From: Nibricoccus aquaticus
Lineage (GTDB): Bacteria > Verrucomicrobiota > Verrucomicrobiia > Opitutales > Opitutaceae
Reading direction: 5' to 3'
DNA: 64,000 nucleotides
NCBI RefSeq assembly: GCF_002310495.1
Contig: NZ_CP023344.1
Location: 806,001-870,000 of the forward strand
Shown here piece by piece: positions 26,356 to 34,948 of this stretch (positions are counted from its first letter, which is position 1; each line of letters begins with the position of its first letter). The notes beneath the pieces were generated by a model that had not been told where the DNA came from, did not search any database, and saw only the letters and a program-made list of their open reading frames with translations. The position numbers were made by a program, and so were the translations under genes.

Positions 26356-27546
26356 ATGCCGCATCAAAACTTCGTCGTCAGCCGGTTCAAAAATCGCAAT
26401 GGCGTGATCACGTTTCGCGTGGAAGGCCGACTCAACGGCGTCCGCATCCGCAAGAACTTCAAATCCCGGGAAGAGGCTATCGCCGAGAAAGGCATTCTCG
26501 ACCTTCAAGCCCTCCAGTCGTCTTCTGACATCCAACCGGTACAGACCTCGCTTGCTGCTGCGCAGGTGCGCGAGGCGGAAGCCGCTTTCCAGCGGTTAAA
26601 GGGCCGGGCCAAATCGCTGGCCTTCTATTTGGACTATGCTCTGACCAACTACCACGACCCGGCCTTGGACATCTCATTGGCCGACGCCACTGACGCCTAT
26701 GTGGTCTTGCGGGAGCAGGATCACCGGGAGAACAACCTGTCCCACAGGCAATTCACGGCGTATCGCTGCGAACTTAGAGCGCTAAAAAAAGCTTTCCCGC
26801 GGATTACTCCTTCCGAACTTACGCCCAGCGCTCTCATCGATTATTTCAAACGCGGAAACGCTTCGAAAAAGGCTTACAACAACCGCCGCGGACTGGTCGG
26901 TGCATTTCTCAAGCACTGCATGCTCAAGGATTGGGTTTCGAAGAACATCATCGATAAAGTGCCACACTTCCGAGGGGTTGGTCATAGACGTGGATCAGCG
27001 CCAACCCTGACCGCGAGCCAATGCGCAGAAATAATGGAATGGGCGGAAGCTAATGCAGGCGGCGGCCTCGTCCCGTTTATCACTCTCTGCCTCTTCGCAG
27101 GCATCCGCCCTGATCTTTATCAGGGCGAGATATCCAAGCTGAAGCCGGAGCACGTCCGTCTGGACACCGGTGTGATCATGGTTGAACCGAACGTTTCCAA
27201 GGTGCGGATGAAACGAACGGTGACCATTCAGCCCAATCTGAGGGCGTGGTTGCAGGCCTATCCGCTGGAGAAATACCCGATCTGGCCAAACGGATTCAAA
27301 CGCTTGCGGTTGGAATTCAGGAAACGCTTTAACCTCACGCACGACGTGCTGCGACATACGTTCATTTCGATGCATGTTGGAAAATTTCGATCGCTCGGAG
27401 ATGCAGCGCTTCAGGCAGGAAACTCGGAGAGCATCATCCGAAAGCACTACCTCGATCTCAAGAACCCTGGCGAAGCGGAGCAGTTCTTTGGGATCTTCCC
27501 AAAGAAACAAGTAGAGCAAACGTCGAGCGACGCAGCTGCTGCTTAA
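26356..27546 (+). CDS. int: Tyrosine recombinase/integrase of the tRNA-His element
   Basis: 396 residues. Integrates and excises the element at the tRNA-His 3' end. An N-terminal arm-binding-like domain (residues 1-60, NGVITFRVEGRLNGVRIRKN) is followed by a SAM-like core-binding domain (about 100-200) and a C-terminal catalytic domain. The catalytic set is visible: Arg251 in FAGIRPD, Lys near 272-276, His329-x3-Arg333 in HDVLRHTF, and the nucleophile Tyr365 in IRKHYLDL. Its position next to attL and its direction are typical. Lower GC than the flanking core genes. Confidence 0.94.
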   Translation: MPHQNFVVSRFKNRNGVITFRVEGRLNGVRIRKNFKSREEAIAEKGILDLQALQSSSDIQPVQTSLAAAQVREAEAAFQRLKGRAKSLAFYLDYALTNYHDPALDISLADATDAYVVLREQDHRENNLSHRQFTAYRCELRALKKAFPRITPSELTPSALIDYFKRGNASKKAYNNRRGLVGAFLKHCMLKDWVSKNIIDKVPHFRGVGHRRGSAPTLTASQCAEIMEWAEANAGGGLVPFITLCLFAGIRPDLYQGEISKLKPEHVRLDTGVIMVEPNVSKVRMKRTVTIQPNLRAWLQAYPLEKYPIWPNGFKRLRLEFRKRFNLTHDVLRHTFISMHVGKFRSLGDAALQAGNSESIIRKHYLDLKNPGEAEQFFGIFPKKQVEQTSSDAAAA

Positions 27547-27603
27547 CGTACGTCCGTGGTGATTAGCCTCTGGTTGCGTCGGTTGACGCGCAATCAGAGG
27601 CGT

Positions 27604-27837
27604 ATGGAAACACAAACGTCATCCACTGTCCTGAATCCAAATCAGCTGACCGATATCGCAGGCCTGCGCTCGAGCGGTGTTTTCCCTCAAGGAAAAGAAC
27701 CCTCCATCCGCACGCTTCGCGATTGGACCAAACTGCGCCGCATTCCGCATCACCGTGTCGGGCACTTCGTCTACTTCGATCCTGCAGAAGTAGCGGAGCA
27801 CATTCGCACCAAACTGAAAGTTCCCGCGCGTGGGTAA
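27604..27837 (+). CDS. Small HTH protein, probable excisionase/AlpA-like
   Basis: 77 residues from the ATG at 27604. It has a helix-turn-helix-like part (SIRTLRDWTKLRRIPHHRVG) followed by FVYFDPAEVAEHIRTKL, a pattern common in AlpA/MerR-type excisionases and plasmid-borne regulators. It starts 57 bp after the integrase stop, likely in one operon, and is closed by a terminator hairpin at 27850-27880. Role in excision is inferred from position and motif. Confidence 0.72.
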   Translation: METQTSSTVLNPNQLTDIAGLRSSGVFPQGKEPSIRTLRDWTKLRRIPHHRVGHFVYFDPAEVAEHIRTKLKVPARG

Positions 27838-27849
27838 TGCTTGGCAGCC

Positions 27850-27884
27850 AAAAGCCGCACCTGGAATCGGTGCGGCTTTTTACT
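27850..27884 (+). terminator. Terminator after the integrase/HTH operon
   Basis: AAAAGCCGCAC / GTGCGGCTTTT perfect stem (27850-27860 and 27870-27880) with a 9-base loop and T-run on the plus strand, 12 bp past the HTH stop. Confidence 0.9.
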
Positions 27885-28168
27885 CCCACGAAAATCGGCA
27901 ACATGTTTCTCAATGCGCCAACAATCCCGGGTCCGGAGTAGTGGGCGTATTCTCTGCATTCCGATAGGCCCGAGAATCTCATACGGTGAAAACGACACGC
28001 GTGTTTCGTTTTTATAACGGTTAGTGCGGCTTTTCTGTGTTTCCAGAAAATCGGCAACACGTGTTGCCGAATACGCCCAGAATCCCGGACCCGGAGTTCT
28101 GGGCGTATTTTTTGCATTCCTGTGGAGACCTGAAAATCGAAAGAGACGAAAACGAAACACGTGTTGCG
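27870..28168. repeat. Two degenerate ~145-bp tandem units with palindromes
   Basis: Units at about 27870-28010 and 28024-28168 share GTGCGGCTTTT, AAAATCGGCAACA, AATCCCGG, GGGCGTATT and CGTGTTT/CGTGTTG in the same order. Inside are CGGCAACACGTGTTGCCG (28052-28069, perfect 18-bp palindrome), ACACGCGTGT (27995-28004) and CGAAACACGTGTTGCG (28153-28168, one mismatch). No reading frame is plausible across both. It may be a binding array for the HTH or relaxase proteins, or an excision/transfer site. Confidence 0.6.
28070..28113 (+). terminator. Terminator-like hairpin in the second repeat unit
   Basis: Perfect 13-bp stem (AATACGCCCAGAA at 28070-28082 with TTCTGGGCGTATT at 28097-28109) followed by T6. 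The convergent genes end on either side, so it can stop plus-strand transcripts from the integrase side. Confidence 0.75.
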
Positions 28169-28171
28169 CTT

Positions 28172-28564
28172 TCAGAATGGAAGGCCACCTGAGGGACGCT
28201 TGTCCGGCTCGGCGAGCAAACGAATTTCCAGATGCGAAATGAACGAATCGGAGTCCTGGAATTTCATCCGATAAGCAGCCGGATAGCTTTTGAATCGGGA
28301 AATTTTATGGAGGGAGAGTTCTTCACGATACCAATGCAGCTTTTCTCCAAGGACTAGGACCTCGTGGTTAGTGAACTGAAGATCGATTCGCTCGAATTGC
28401 TCCTCGTGAGATAATTTCGCGCTCTCTAGCCGAGACCAGGGTAGCACCCACTCTATACCCTGCCACGGCTGCAAGAACAGCATTAGGCAGGAGTTGTTTT
28501 CGTGGGTCACGCACATAGGAAGCCCGCCTTGTTTGGTCGCCAGCATTTCGCGAAGTCGGTTCAT
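28172..28564 (-). CDS. Hypothetical protein co-transcribed with relaxase
   Basis: 130 residues. Its start overlaps the relaxase stop in ATGA, which strongly supports translation coupled to the relaxase. Mixed alpha/beta look, with LMLFLQPWQGIEWVLPWSRL in the middle; no signal peptide, no known motif. No function assigned. Probably a mobilization accessory protein by position only. Confidence 0.6.
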   Translation of the reverse strand: MNRLREMLATKQGGLPMCVTHENNSCLMLFLQPWQGIEWVLPWSRLESAKLSHEEQFERIDLQFTNHEVLVLGEKLHWYREELSLHKISRFKSYPAAYRMKFQDSDSFISHLEIRLLAEPDKRPSGGLPF

Positions 28565-31317
28565 AGATGAATGTGTTGATGGTTATTTTGAGTGGCGCGC
28601 ATCGCAGCTTGATGACGACGCACATGCTCGACGGCCGACATCGACTGCCGCGCTCTCGCTGATTGTTTCACGTCAACCGACGTTGCGTCCGTCGAAGCCA
28701 GGTCGAGCGCGAGATCCCGCTCGCCACACTGCTGGACGTGGGCTCGCAGTTCTTCTTTGTCAGCGGTGAAAACCGTTACCCTCTTTCGACCGCGCGAAAT
28801 GGATACGTACCACTGCTGCGCGTTGGTGGCCGCGCGATTAGCCGCATCCGCCAGCAAGACCGAATCGACCGTCTTCCCTTGCGAACCATACGACGTGACA
28901 GCGTAGCCCCGTGTGAAAAGACGTTGTGTGGGACTCAGTGTCTTCCGGACGGCTTTTCCGCCTTCAACCACCAATGACCCATCAACGGAAATCTCGCGAA
29001 CCGTGACCAGCTCGCCGTTGTTAAAGCGCTGTCCCTCACGTGACTTTCCATTGAACTTAAGTTGCAGCCGCTCACCCACCCCGATCGCGGTCTCCTTTTC
29101 TGCCGCGACAATAAAGCGATCAGCGTATCGAAAGCTCATCGCGCTGCGGACACCGTCCTTTTCGAAGATCACCCCTTTCTCGGTGGTACCGACGATGGAA
29201 TAAATTCCTCCACGAGCAAAGCGGCCATAGCCCCGGATGAAGTACGCGCTTTGTCCCTCTTGATAGAAGCGGGCGTCGCGCTTTTGAGCCTCGTCCAGAT
29301 CGACCGGCTGATACGTTTTCAGCACCGAGCTTTCGCCAAGCGCTCCCGAATCTCTCAACTTGTCATGGATCGCCTCATTGATCTGCCGGACCTCTTCCCG
29401 GGTCTGAGCCACAACGAGCGTCCGTTCCTTGCGACCGACGGAAGCAACATATTCGGATGCGATAACCTCACGGCGAGAATCGTCGCTGACCTCACGCACA
29501 CAGCCGAGCCGATCCAGTGCGTCGAAGGAATCCGCAATCTTGCCGTCGGCCGCCAGTTTCACGGCGTTTCGATAGTCACGGATAAATGTCCGCTGCTCGA
29601 TAGTCTCTCCGAGCTTAGGATCTTGTCTCCGGATCGCATGGATCACTGCCGGTTTTAAGCCTGCATGTTTCTCGATGGCGCGAAGTGCATCAGACGCAGC
29701 GACCGAACCATGCTGACGGGTATCACCCGAGAGAATCAGTCGCCCACGTTGAGCCTTCACGACGCGAACTAGTTCACCGAGTTGCCGAGCCCCAATCTGA
29801 CCAGCCTCATCGACCATCACAACGGCTTCGCGTGGCAGCTGTTTTTGTTGTAGGAAATTCGCGAGCGTATCGGCACTCAGTCCATCCGCTTGGAGGTCCT
29901 GCACCTGTTGGCGTTGAGGAGCCAGGACGATGACTGGACGAGCCGCAGCCACCAGGCCGCGCTCGACCTCTTTGAGCGCAAAGCTTTTCCCAGTTCCTGC
30001 GCCGCCACGGAATAGCGTAATTAAATCCCGACTTCGCAAAATTCTTTCCACCGCTACCTTCTGTTCAGCCGAAAGATCGACCGACGTCTCATGATGCGGA
30101 CTCAGTGCCGTGTGCTGGTTACGTCCTTCCCGTGCAGCCATGACCACTTCCAGTTCCCAGCCCAGCGTCTCTCGGGAGGTAAGTTTGTCGGTTCCTTTCT
30201 CACGCACGTAACCGCGTTGGTCGATGACCGCTCGCAGCGTACCTAAATCGAAATCGGCACCGCGTCCGCGTTCCAGCGCAGCAGCCATGAGTTCATGGTC
30301 ATGCACGACCGCGCGACGCTCGAAGAGATGCTGCTCCGCCCACACAACCATCCCGGCCACATCCACTTTCTGCGCCACTCCTGAGCGGGTCGATTTCAAT
30401 GCATGCAGAGCCGACAGTTCGTCCGGCTGCATTTGCTGACCCCAAGTCTCGCGGAGTCGATCCGCCGAAGAGTTCTTCAACTTCCTGCGCCGGTTTCCAT
30501 GCGCGACGCGTTCGCGAAGGTCGTTGAGGTTTTCGACCTTCTCGCCTTTCGCCAGACGCTCCCGCGTTTCCTGATCGATCTGCTGATGACGTTTTGAAAA
30601 CCGTTCGATGACACTTTGCGGCACTCCCTTGATTTCGAAACCGCGTGCGTGGTTTTCGATTTCGTAGCCGAGTGCGCGTAGGCCTTTGCAGAGTTCATGG
30701 CGGTACAGGTTGGTCGCGAACCGATGCGCCCGGTACATGCCCGCCGCATGCAGCGCCTTCCAGCAGTTTTCCACCGGATCGAACGTCTGATTAAAGACTA
30801 CACAGTGCGTATGCAGATGAGGATCCAACTCCCGACTGGTCTCATGCCGAAAGCACGCGGTCACCACGTCGCCCGTGATGCGCTCACTGTTCTGTCCGGA
30901 TTTTCGGATGCGAGCCTCAGCCCGCTTTTCCAACTCATGCATGGCAGCACGGACTGCGCATTCGTGAAGTCCGACGATGCGTTCGTCCTGATAAAGAGCG
31001 ACGACTGAAACGCTCTTCGGTGGCGCAATCGTGAAGTCGAAGAAAATTCGCCGGTTCGCTTTCACCTCATCGCCTTCTTGTCTGACTGAGTTCAGTCGCT
31101 GACCCAAGCGAAGCTTCGTCTCCGGATGCTGGCCTTCACAGAGCGCGAGGAATGCATCCTCACCAACAGCTCCTTTGAGTCCGAGTTTTTCAGCGCCATT
31201 GCCAAGCCACTCTCCAGTGACCTTCTGCCCTTCCGAATAATAGTCGCCAGCACCGAGGTGCTCGCGGAAATACTGCTGTGCATTCTTCAGGTTGAACTGA
31301 ACTTTGGTCTGTATCAT
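28561..31317 (-). CDS. MobF-family conjugative relaxase with helicase domain (TrwC/TraA type)
   Basis: Nicks and unwinds the element DNA for transfer. 918 residues from the ATG at 31317; a longer frame up to 31500 crosses a hairpin-rich noncoding stretch and is unlikely. Candidate catalytic tyrosines Tyr16 and Tyr26/27 lie near the N-terminus (AQQYF, GDYYSEG), as in TrwC. The metal-binding triad region HLHTHCVVFN is at 167-176. The RecD-like helicase part has Walker A GGAGTGKS at 438-445, Walker B DEAGQ at 503-507, and a C-terminal TSYGSQGKTVDSV motif. No type IV secretion genes are nearby, so transfer would need a helper. The stretch upstream is a candidate oriT. Confidence 0.93.
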   Translation of the reverse strand: MIQTKVQFNLKNAQQYFREHLGAGDYYSEGQKVTGEWLGNGAEKLGLKGAVGEDAFLALCEGQHPETKLRLGQRLNSVRQEGDEVKANRRIFFDFTIAPPKSVSVVALYQDERIVGLHECAVRAAMHELEKRAEARIRKSGQNSERITGDVVTACFRHETSRELDPHLHTHCVVFNQTFDPVENCWKALHAAGMYRAHRFATNLYRHELCKGLRALGYEIENHARGFEIKGVPQSVIERFSKRHQQIDQETRERLAKGEKVENLNDLRERVAHGNRRRKLKNSSADRLRETWGQQMQPDELSALHALKSTRSGVAQKVDVAGMVVWAEQHLFERRAVVHDHELMAAALERGRGADFDLGTLRAVIDQRGYVREKGTDKLTSRETLGWELEVVMAAREGRNQHTALSPHHETSVDLSAEQKVAVERILRSRDLITLFRGGAGTGKSFALKEVERGLVAAARPVIVLAPQRQQVQDLQADGLSADTLANFLQQKQLPREAVVMVDEAGQIGARQLGELVRVVKAQRGRLILSGDTRQHGSVAASDALRAIEKHAGLKPAVIHAIRRQDPKLGETIEQRTFIRDYRNAVKLAADGKIADSFDALDRLGCVREVSDDSRREVIASEYVASVGRKERTLVVAQTREEVRQINEAIHDKLRDSGALGESSVLKTYQPVDLDEAQKRDARFYQEGQSAYFIRGYGRFARGGIYSIVGTTEKGVIFEKDGVRSAMSFRYADRFIVAAEKETAIGVGERLQLKFNGKSREGQRFNNGELVTVREISVDGSLVVEGGKAVRKTLSPTQRLFTRGYAVTSYGSQGKTVDSVLLADAANRAATNAQQWYVSISRGRKRVTVFTADKEELRAHVQQCGERDLALDLASTDATSVDVKQSARARQSMSAVEHVRRHQAAMRATQNNHQHIHL

Positions 31318-31678
31318 CGCCGTGTTTTCCCGACTCGGCGGCGACCACTTACGAAACGAAGTCTCGTTTCGTTTTGATGAGACACCCTTCCCCTTGCGGT
31401 GGACCGCAACAGAAGAGCTTTCGCAAGCGCGACACGCCTTTGTCGCACCTGCTCCCGCGTCAACCGGAACGGCAACCGACGAAGCGGCGATGCCGGACAA
31501 ATCCGGTTCAACGCCTAAACGGCGTTTCGGCCGCCACGAATGCGCGCCGCGCTGCGCTGTTTCGGCGCGCCCTCGTGGCAGAAAACCAACAGAGCGGGCG
31601 CGGAGATTCGAGCGACTCCGTCACTTGCTTCGCTGCGTTCCTACGCACCCGAAACTCCGCGCCCGACGATCCAAAACC
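31318..31678. other. Candidate oriT: hairpin-rich region upstream of relaxase
   Basis: No credible gene; open frames here have no recognisable content. Four inverted repeats are visible: ACGAAACGA/TCGTTTCGT at 31351-31372 (perfect), AACGCC/GGCGTT at 31510-31526, a 16-bp arm pair at 31533-31548 and 31564-31579 (14 of 16 paired), and a 15-bp arm pair at 31596-31610 and 31650-31664 (14 of 15 paired) whose loop holds a smaller TGCGT/ACGCA hairpin. Such structure directly upstream of a MobF relaxase gene suits an origin of transfer. The nic site cannot be placed. Confidence 0.5.
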
Positions 31679-32010
31679 TTAGTACGCCACAATCAAATCA
31701 GCGATCCCGCGCAGCTTATTACGAAGACCTGGCAGCCTCCGCTGGCTCGCGGAATCACCCGGTAAGTGACCCGCAAGCGCTTCAAGAAACGACGAATTTC
31801 TGAGAAGATCTCGCACCGATTTGAAAACGTACTCGCGCAATCCGGCGGGCCCCGCATCGACTTCCGCGACGATTTTTTCTTGGCCATCAATCACGCCAAC
31901 AAAATCTTCGAGGTCATGACTCGCGTAGAAACCGAGCTCACCGCGACCAGAAAAGGCCAAATATTTTGTAGCGAGAAATGCTGTCGGAGGAATCAGCCGC
32001 GAATGAGTAT
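31679..32010 (-). pseudogene. Remnant of a nucleotidyltransferase-fold (AbiEii-like) protein, C-terminal half
   Basis: The readable part PTAFLATKYLAFSGRGELG, FYASHDLEDFVGVIDGQEKI and AGPAGLREYVFKSVRDLL resembles the C-terminal half of small nucleotidyltransferase-like proteins that often occur in genomic islands. The N-terminal half with the GS...D.D motif is missing, and the upstream frame is closed or non-homologous. Called a remnant for that reason. A short functional start cannot be excluded. Confidence 0.5.
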
Positions 32011-32115
32011 GCGCGTTTCTTGATCGGTTACAGTCGCCAAGTTTCAGCAAACCAAGCCGCGTTCAAAGCGAGGTCACTCAAGTCCGCTCCGACATGGGTG
32101 CTCATAGCAATGTGG

Positions 32116-32249
32116 CTAAGACATCTTTTCTTTCTTATCTTTGAGCCACGGCCAAACATCGTTGGGCATCCAACCCTTGTACTGATGTAGATCGATATCA
32201 AGAGACCAAAGGCGCCATTCTCACCCGTTATGTCTTCCTGAAGAGCCAC
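32116..32249 (-). pseudogene. Possible frameshifted tryptophan-rich small ORF
   Basis: After a GTG start (32249) the frame reads MALQEDITGE; one base inserted would continue it as WRLWSLDIDLHQYKGWMPND then VWPWLKDKKEKMS and a stop at 32116-32118. This has the look of a real protein, but as written the sequence is out of frame. Low confidence; it lies just downstream of the DUF3102-like gene. Confidence 0.25.
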
Positions 32250-32273
32250 TTCGTCAGTCTCGAACTTAGCTCT

Positions 32274-32777
32274 TTATTCAAATAGCGATCTAAGCTTTTC
32301 GTAAAGCGGGCGCAGATCTTTTCGGTAGGTGGACAGACGGTCTGGTGACAATCGAGCGGGCTGACCAAGGGACTTCAGCAACCTGCCCGCCAATCCAATG
32401 TAATGAGGAACTGGTGGGATAACTAAATTCTGGGCGGCGGATTTAGGCTCCGTAGCAATTCCCAGCCTGAAATAAACCTGACGCAGACTTAAGCCGTGAA
32501 AGGCAGACACGTCGGAAACATTCTTTGCCAAGAGCATGTATCGCTGCGCCGTGCGCGGCGTACTTGCGAAGTATTGCTCTAGCCAAATCTGCCAGGCTCC
32601 GGCGCCCATGCCGCGCCGAACGCGACGCTTCGCTTCCATCAAAAGCTGTCCAGCGCGCCACGCTGAGGTCAGTGCACCGTGGAGAAGGTCCCGCGATTCC
32701 TTACTCGCTCGAACAACCTCGCCGTGAAGGCGGTTAATCTCAACAGACGCGCATTCATTGTTTGGATATTCGGTCAT
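32274..32777 (-). CDS. DUF3102-like hypothetical protein
   Basis: 167 residues. The block GQLLMEAKRRVRRGM, WQIWLEQYFASTPRTAQRYM and LLAKNVSDV is the core of DUF3102-like proteins often found on plasmids and mobile elements. No leader. It follows the small HTH gene by 8 bp on the minus strand, so they form an operon. A role in replication or partition control of the element is possible but not shown. Confidence 0.65.
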   Translation of the reverse strand: MTEYPNNECASVEINRLHGEVVRASKESRDLLHGALTSAWRAGQLLMEAKRRVRRGMGAGAWQIWLEQYFASTPRTAQRYMLLAKNVSDVSAFHGLSLRQVYFRLGIATEPKSAAQNLVIPPVPHYIGLAGRLLKSLGQPARLSPDRLSTYRKDLRPLYEKLRSLFE

Positions 32778-32785
32778 ATCCCAGC

Positions 32786-33067
32786 TTAGGCCGTGATCTG
32801 GGTGGTTTCGCGAAATGAGATCGCCAGCTTATGAACGGCCTGCCGGGTCCGACCGAGATTATCTCCGATCTGCCCAAGCGTAGCGTGATCGAGGAGATCG
32901 GGGCGCACACAATAGAGCGCAACACAAACGCGCAATCCTCTCTCCTCTATGGAGCGGCCATCGGCCATCCAAAGCAACAAGCGGCAGATAACTTCTGAAG
33001 CTAGCATGCGGGCCTCTTGCTGAGCATCGAAGGGCACCTCAAAGAACAAATCGGTATCTGTTTTCAT
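32786..33067 (-). CDS. Small HTH protein
   Basis: 93 residues from the ATG at 33067. The C-terminal half (LGQIGDNLGRTRQAVHKLAI) has a sigma region-4-like helix-turn-helix pattern. The N-terminal half (FFEVPFDAQQEARMLASEVI) is helical. First gene of a two-gene operon with the DUF3102-like gene. Likely a DNA-binding regulator of the mobile element. Confidence 0.6.
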   Translation of the reverse strand: MKTDTDLFFEVPFDAQQEARMLASEVICRLLLWMADGRSIEERGLRVCVALYCVRPDLLDHATLGQIGDNLGRTRQAVHKLAISFRETTQITA

Positions 33068-33270
33068 GAATCCATTCGCTGGCACGCAGCGCCTTCGCTC
33101 AACAACCTGCGTCTACTGAATTAAGGGGATACGATATACCTAAAAAAGGGTAGCCAGACAGATACCGCCCCTGCTTTTCCGATCGATCGTGCGAAACGAA
33201 AACGTCGTCTTCCAGATACGCTCCTCATCTCAGCAGAGTCTTCGAAGCCTGAGAGGGTAGCGTTCCGCAA

Positions 33271-34551
33271 TTATAAGTTTTGGCACAACTCGAGAATTTC
33301 CACCACGCCGACAGCACCAAACCCCATCAGCACGACAACCAGCACGACATTCGTCAGTGGGCGGTTGCACCGTAAGGGAGCGGGAAAGAGCACGCGTTTG
33401 TTCAAATAAAGCAACGTTCCCGCGAGAAACGGAATGAAGAGGCTCCCGAGCACCGTGAACACAACGATGACGGCCAGCGGTCGTGCTGCGAATGCGAAGG
33501 GCACCGAGGTGACCGCCATGAAGATCAGCCCGGCACGATACACCGGTGACTTCATTTGCATGGCGGCGTCGCGTTGATCATCCGGCAGTCGGCGCAGCAG
33601 AGCATAGCAATCCGCCAGCATGCTCGGGACGCTTTGCCAGACTCCAACGAGTGAGGCGGTCACCGCCGCCCAGAAGCCAATCGAATAAATCCAACTGCCC
33701 AGCGGTCCGATGAGTTCGCCTAGATGTCTGGCCATCCCTGAAACGGCGTCATCACCGGAGATCGTCACTTCCATCGCGTGAAAGGTACGGCTCGCGATCA
33801 GCATAACGGAAACTCCAAACACAACGGTGAACACATATGCGAGCAGCAGGTCGCGACGCACGCCGGGGAGTTCACCGGGGCTGACTTTGCGATCGGCGCG
33901 TAGTAGATAGTTGTAGGATAGCAGCGTCAGCGAACCACCAATGCCCCCGATCACCGACAGCACATACGCGCCGCCGCCGCTGGGGACTGTCGGCAGGAGC
34001 AATCCTTTGAGCACGGCCGCCGGTTCACGAAAGGCGAAACCGGCGCAGATCACGATGCTGAGAAACATCACGACGATGAGGGGTTTCATCGCGCGTTCGA
34101 AGCCGCGCGTGCGCGCCAGATAAATAAAAACGAAAGCCAGAGCCCCGTGCACCAGCCCGCCCCACGAACGCGGCACTGCCCCACCCGTCAGATTCTCGAT
34201 CCCGAGTCCGCAACCGGTAATGAGCGCGCCACTGACCGAGACGGCCCAGAGCACGATATAACCAGCGAAGCCGACCAGCACCCAGCGAGGAAGGTGACGC
34301 GCCCAACCCTCGAGCATGGTCAATCCGGTAGCGAGCTGCCAACGCGCCATGCCCTCGCTCAGCACAAACTTAAAAAACGAGCCGAGGATAACAGCCCACA
34401 GCAACTGCCCGCCGTAGGTTGCTCCGCCGATGGTTGCCGTCATCACATCGCTCGCGCCGATGCCGCTGGCGGCCATGATCAATCCCGGCCCGAGCCAGCC
34501 GATCTTCCGTGAGCCCGCGCGCTGTTCTGACTCACCAGCAGATCGCATCAC
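33271..34551 (-). CDS. Nramp-related divalent metal transporter with non-canonical TM1 and TM6
   Basis: 426 residues with about 11 membrane segments; integral inner-membrane protein. The start LGPGLIMAASGIGASDVMTA aligns with the TM1 region of Nramp proteins, but the DPGN metal motif is replaced by GASDV. In TM6 the MPH motif is replaced by TLLSYNYLL. Substitutions like these mark Nramp-related transporters whose metal choice differs (for example Mg2+-type NRMT), so substrate should not be called Mn2+ or Fe2+. Start is GTG 34551 or ATG 34548. It begins 6 bp after the DUF2934 gene on the same strand. Confidence 0.85.
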   Translation of the reverse strand: MMRSAGESEQRAGSRKIGWLGPGLIMAASGIGASDVMTATIGGATYGGQLLWAVILGSFFKFVLSEGMARWQLATGLTMLEGWARHLPRWVLVGFAGYIVLWAVSVSGALITGCGLGIENLTGGAVPRSWGGLVHGALAFVFIYLARTRGFERAMKPLIVVMFLSIVICAGFAFREPAAVLKGLLLPTVPSGGGAYVLSVIGGIGGSLTLLSYNYLLRADRKVSPGELPGVRRDLLLAYVFTVVFGVSVMLIASRTFHAMEVTISGDDAVSGMARHLGELIGPLGSWIYSIGFWAAVTASLVGVWQSVPSMLADCYALLRRLPDDQRDAAMQMKSPVYRAGLIFMAVTSVPFAFAARPLAVIVVFTVLGSLFIPFLAGTLLYLNKRVLFPAPLRCNRPLTNVVLVVVLMGFGAVGVVEILELCQNL

Positions 34552-34556
34552 CGCGC

Positions 34557-34784
34557 TCAGACAGCGCCTACGACTTCCGCCTCTGCCTGCAACCAGTGAG
34601 CAACCTCACAGTTTTCTGGGCGCCCTGCGCATTCCCAGATCGAATACGCACGATGAAGAATTTCTTCATGGGCAGCTCTGTCTGTGGAGACCAGGCCGGG
34701 GAATTTCACATCTTGATGGGAGGAGAACCCGGCTTCTTCAGCAGGAGGATCGGGGCGGGACCATTCTGAGGGTATAAATGTCAT
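34557..34784 (-). CDS. DUF2934 protein
   Basis: 75 residues. The C-terminal part AYSIWECAGRPENCEVAHWL then QAEAEV matches the DUF2934 pattern (A/Y.iWe.aGrPe.....HWL.AE.E). A second DUF2934 gene occurs at 45548-45790 in the same element. Together with the Nramp-type gene 6 bp downstream it forms a two-gene operon. Function unknown. Confidence 0.75.
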   Translation of the reverse strand: MTFIPSEWSRPDPPAEEAGFSSHQDVKFPGLVSTDRAAHEEILHRAYSIWECAGRPENCEVAHWLQAEAEVVGAV

Positions 34785-34948
34785 CTCTCACACTCGCACG
34801 CCTGGCACGTTACCGCAATGAACGCCGTCCGCGGATGATGGCTGCGTTCCGGGGGGAAGGAGATGGGGCGGATGATAATAATTCACGCGCGCACATCGTC
34901 TTTGTTTCAGGCTGTCGCATTGCTCCTGAGCACGTGGAAACGTGCGAT

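Noticed and set aside
27870-28168. CRISPR array
   Set aside because: Only two long degenerate units without uniform short repeats or spacers, and no cas genes.
31304-31765. Plus-strand ORF of 153 residues over the hairpin region
   Set aside because: Arg/Pro-rich with no motifs, overlaps the relaxase start and strong inverted repeats; better explained as a noncoding candidate oriT.
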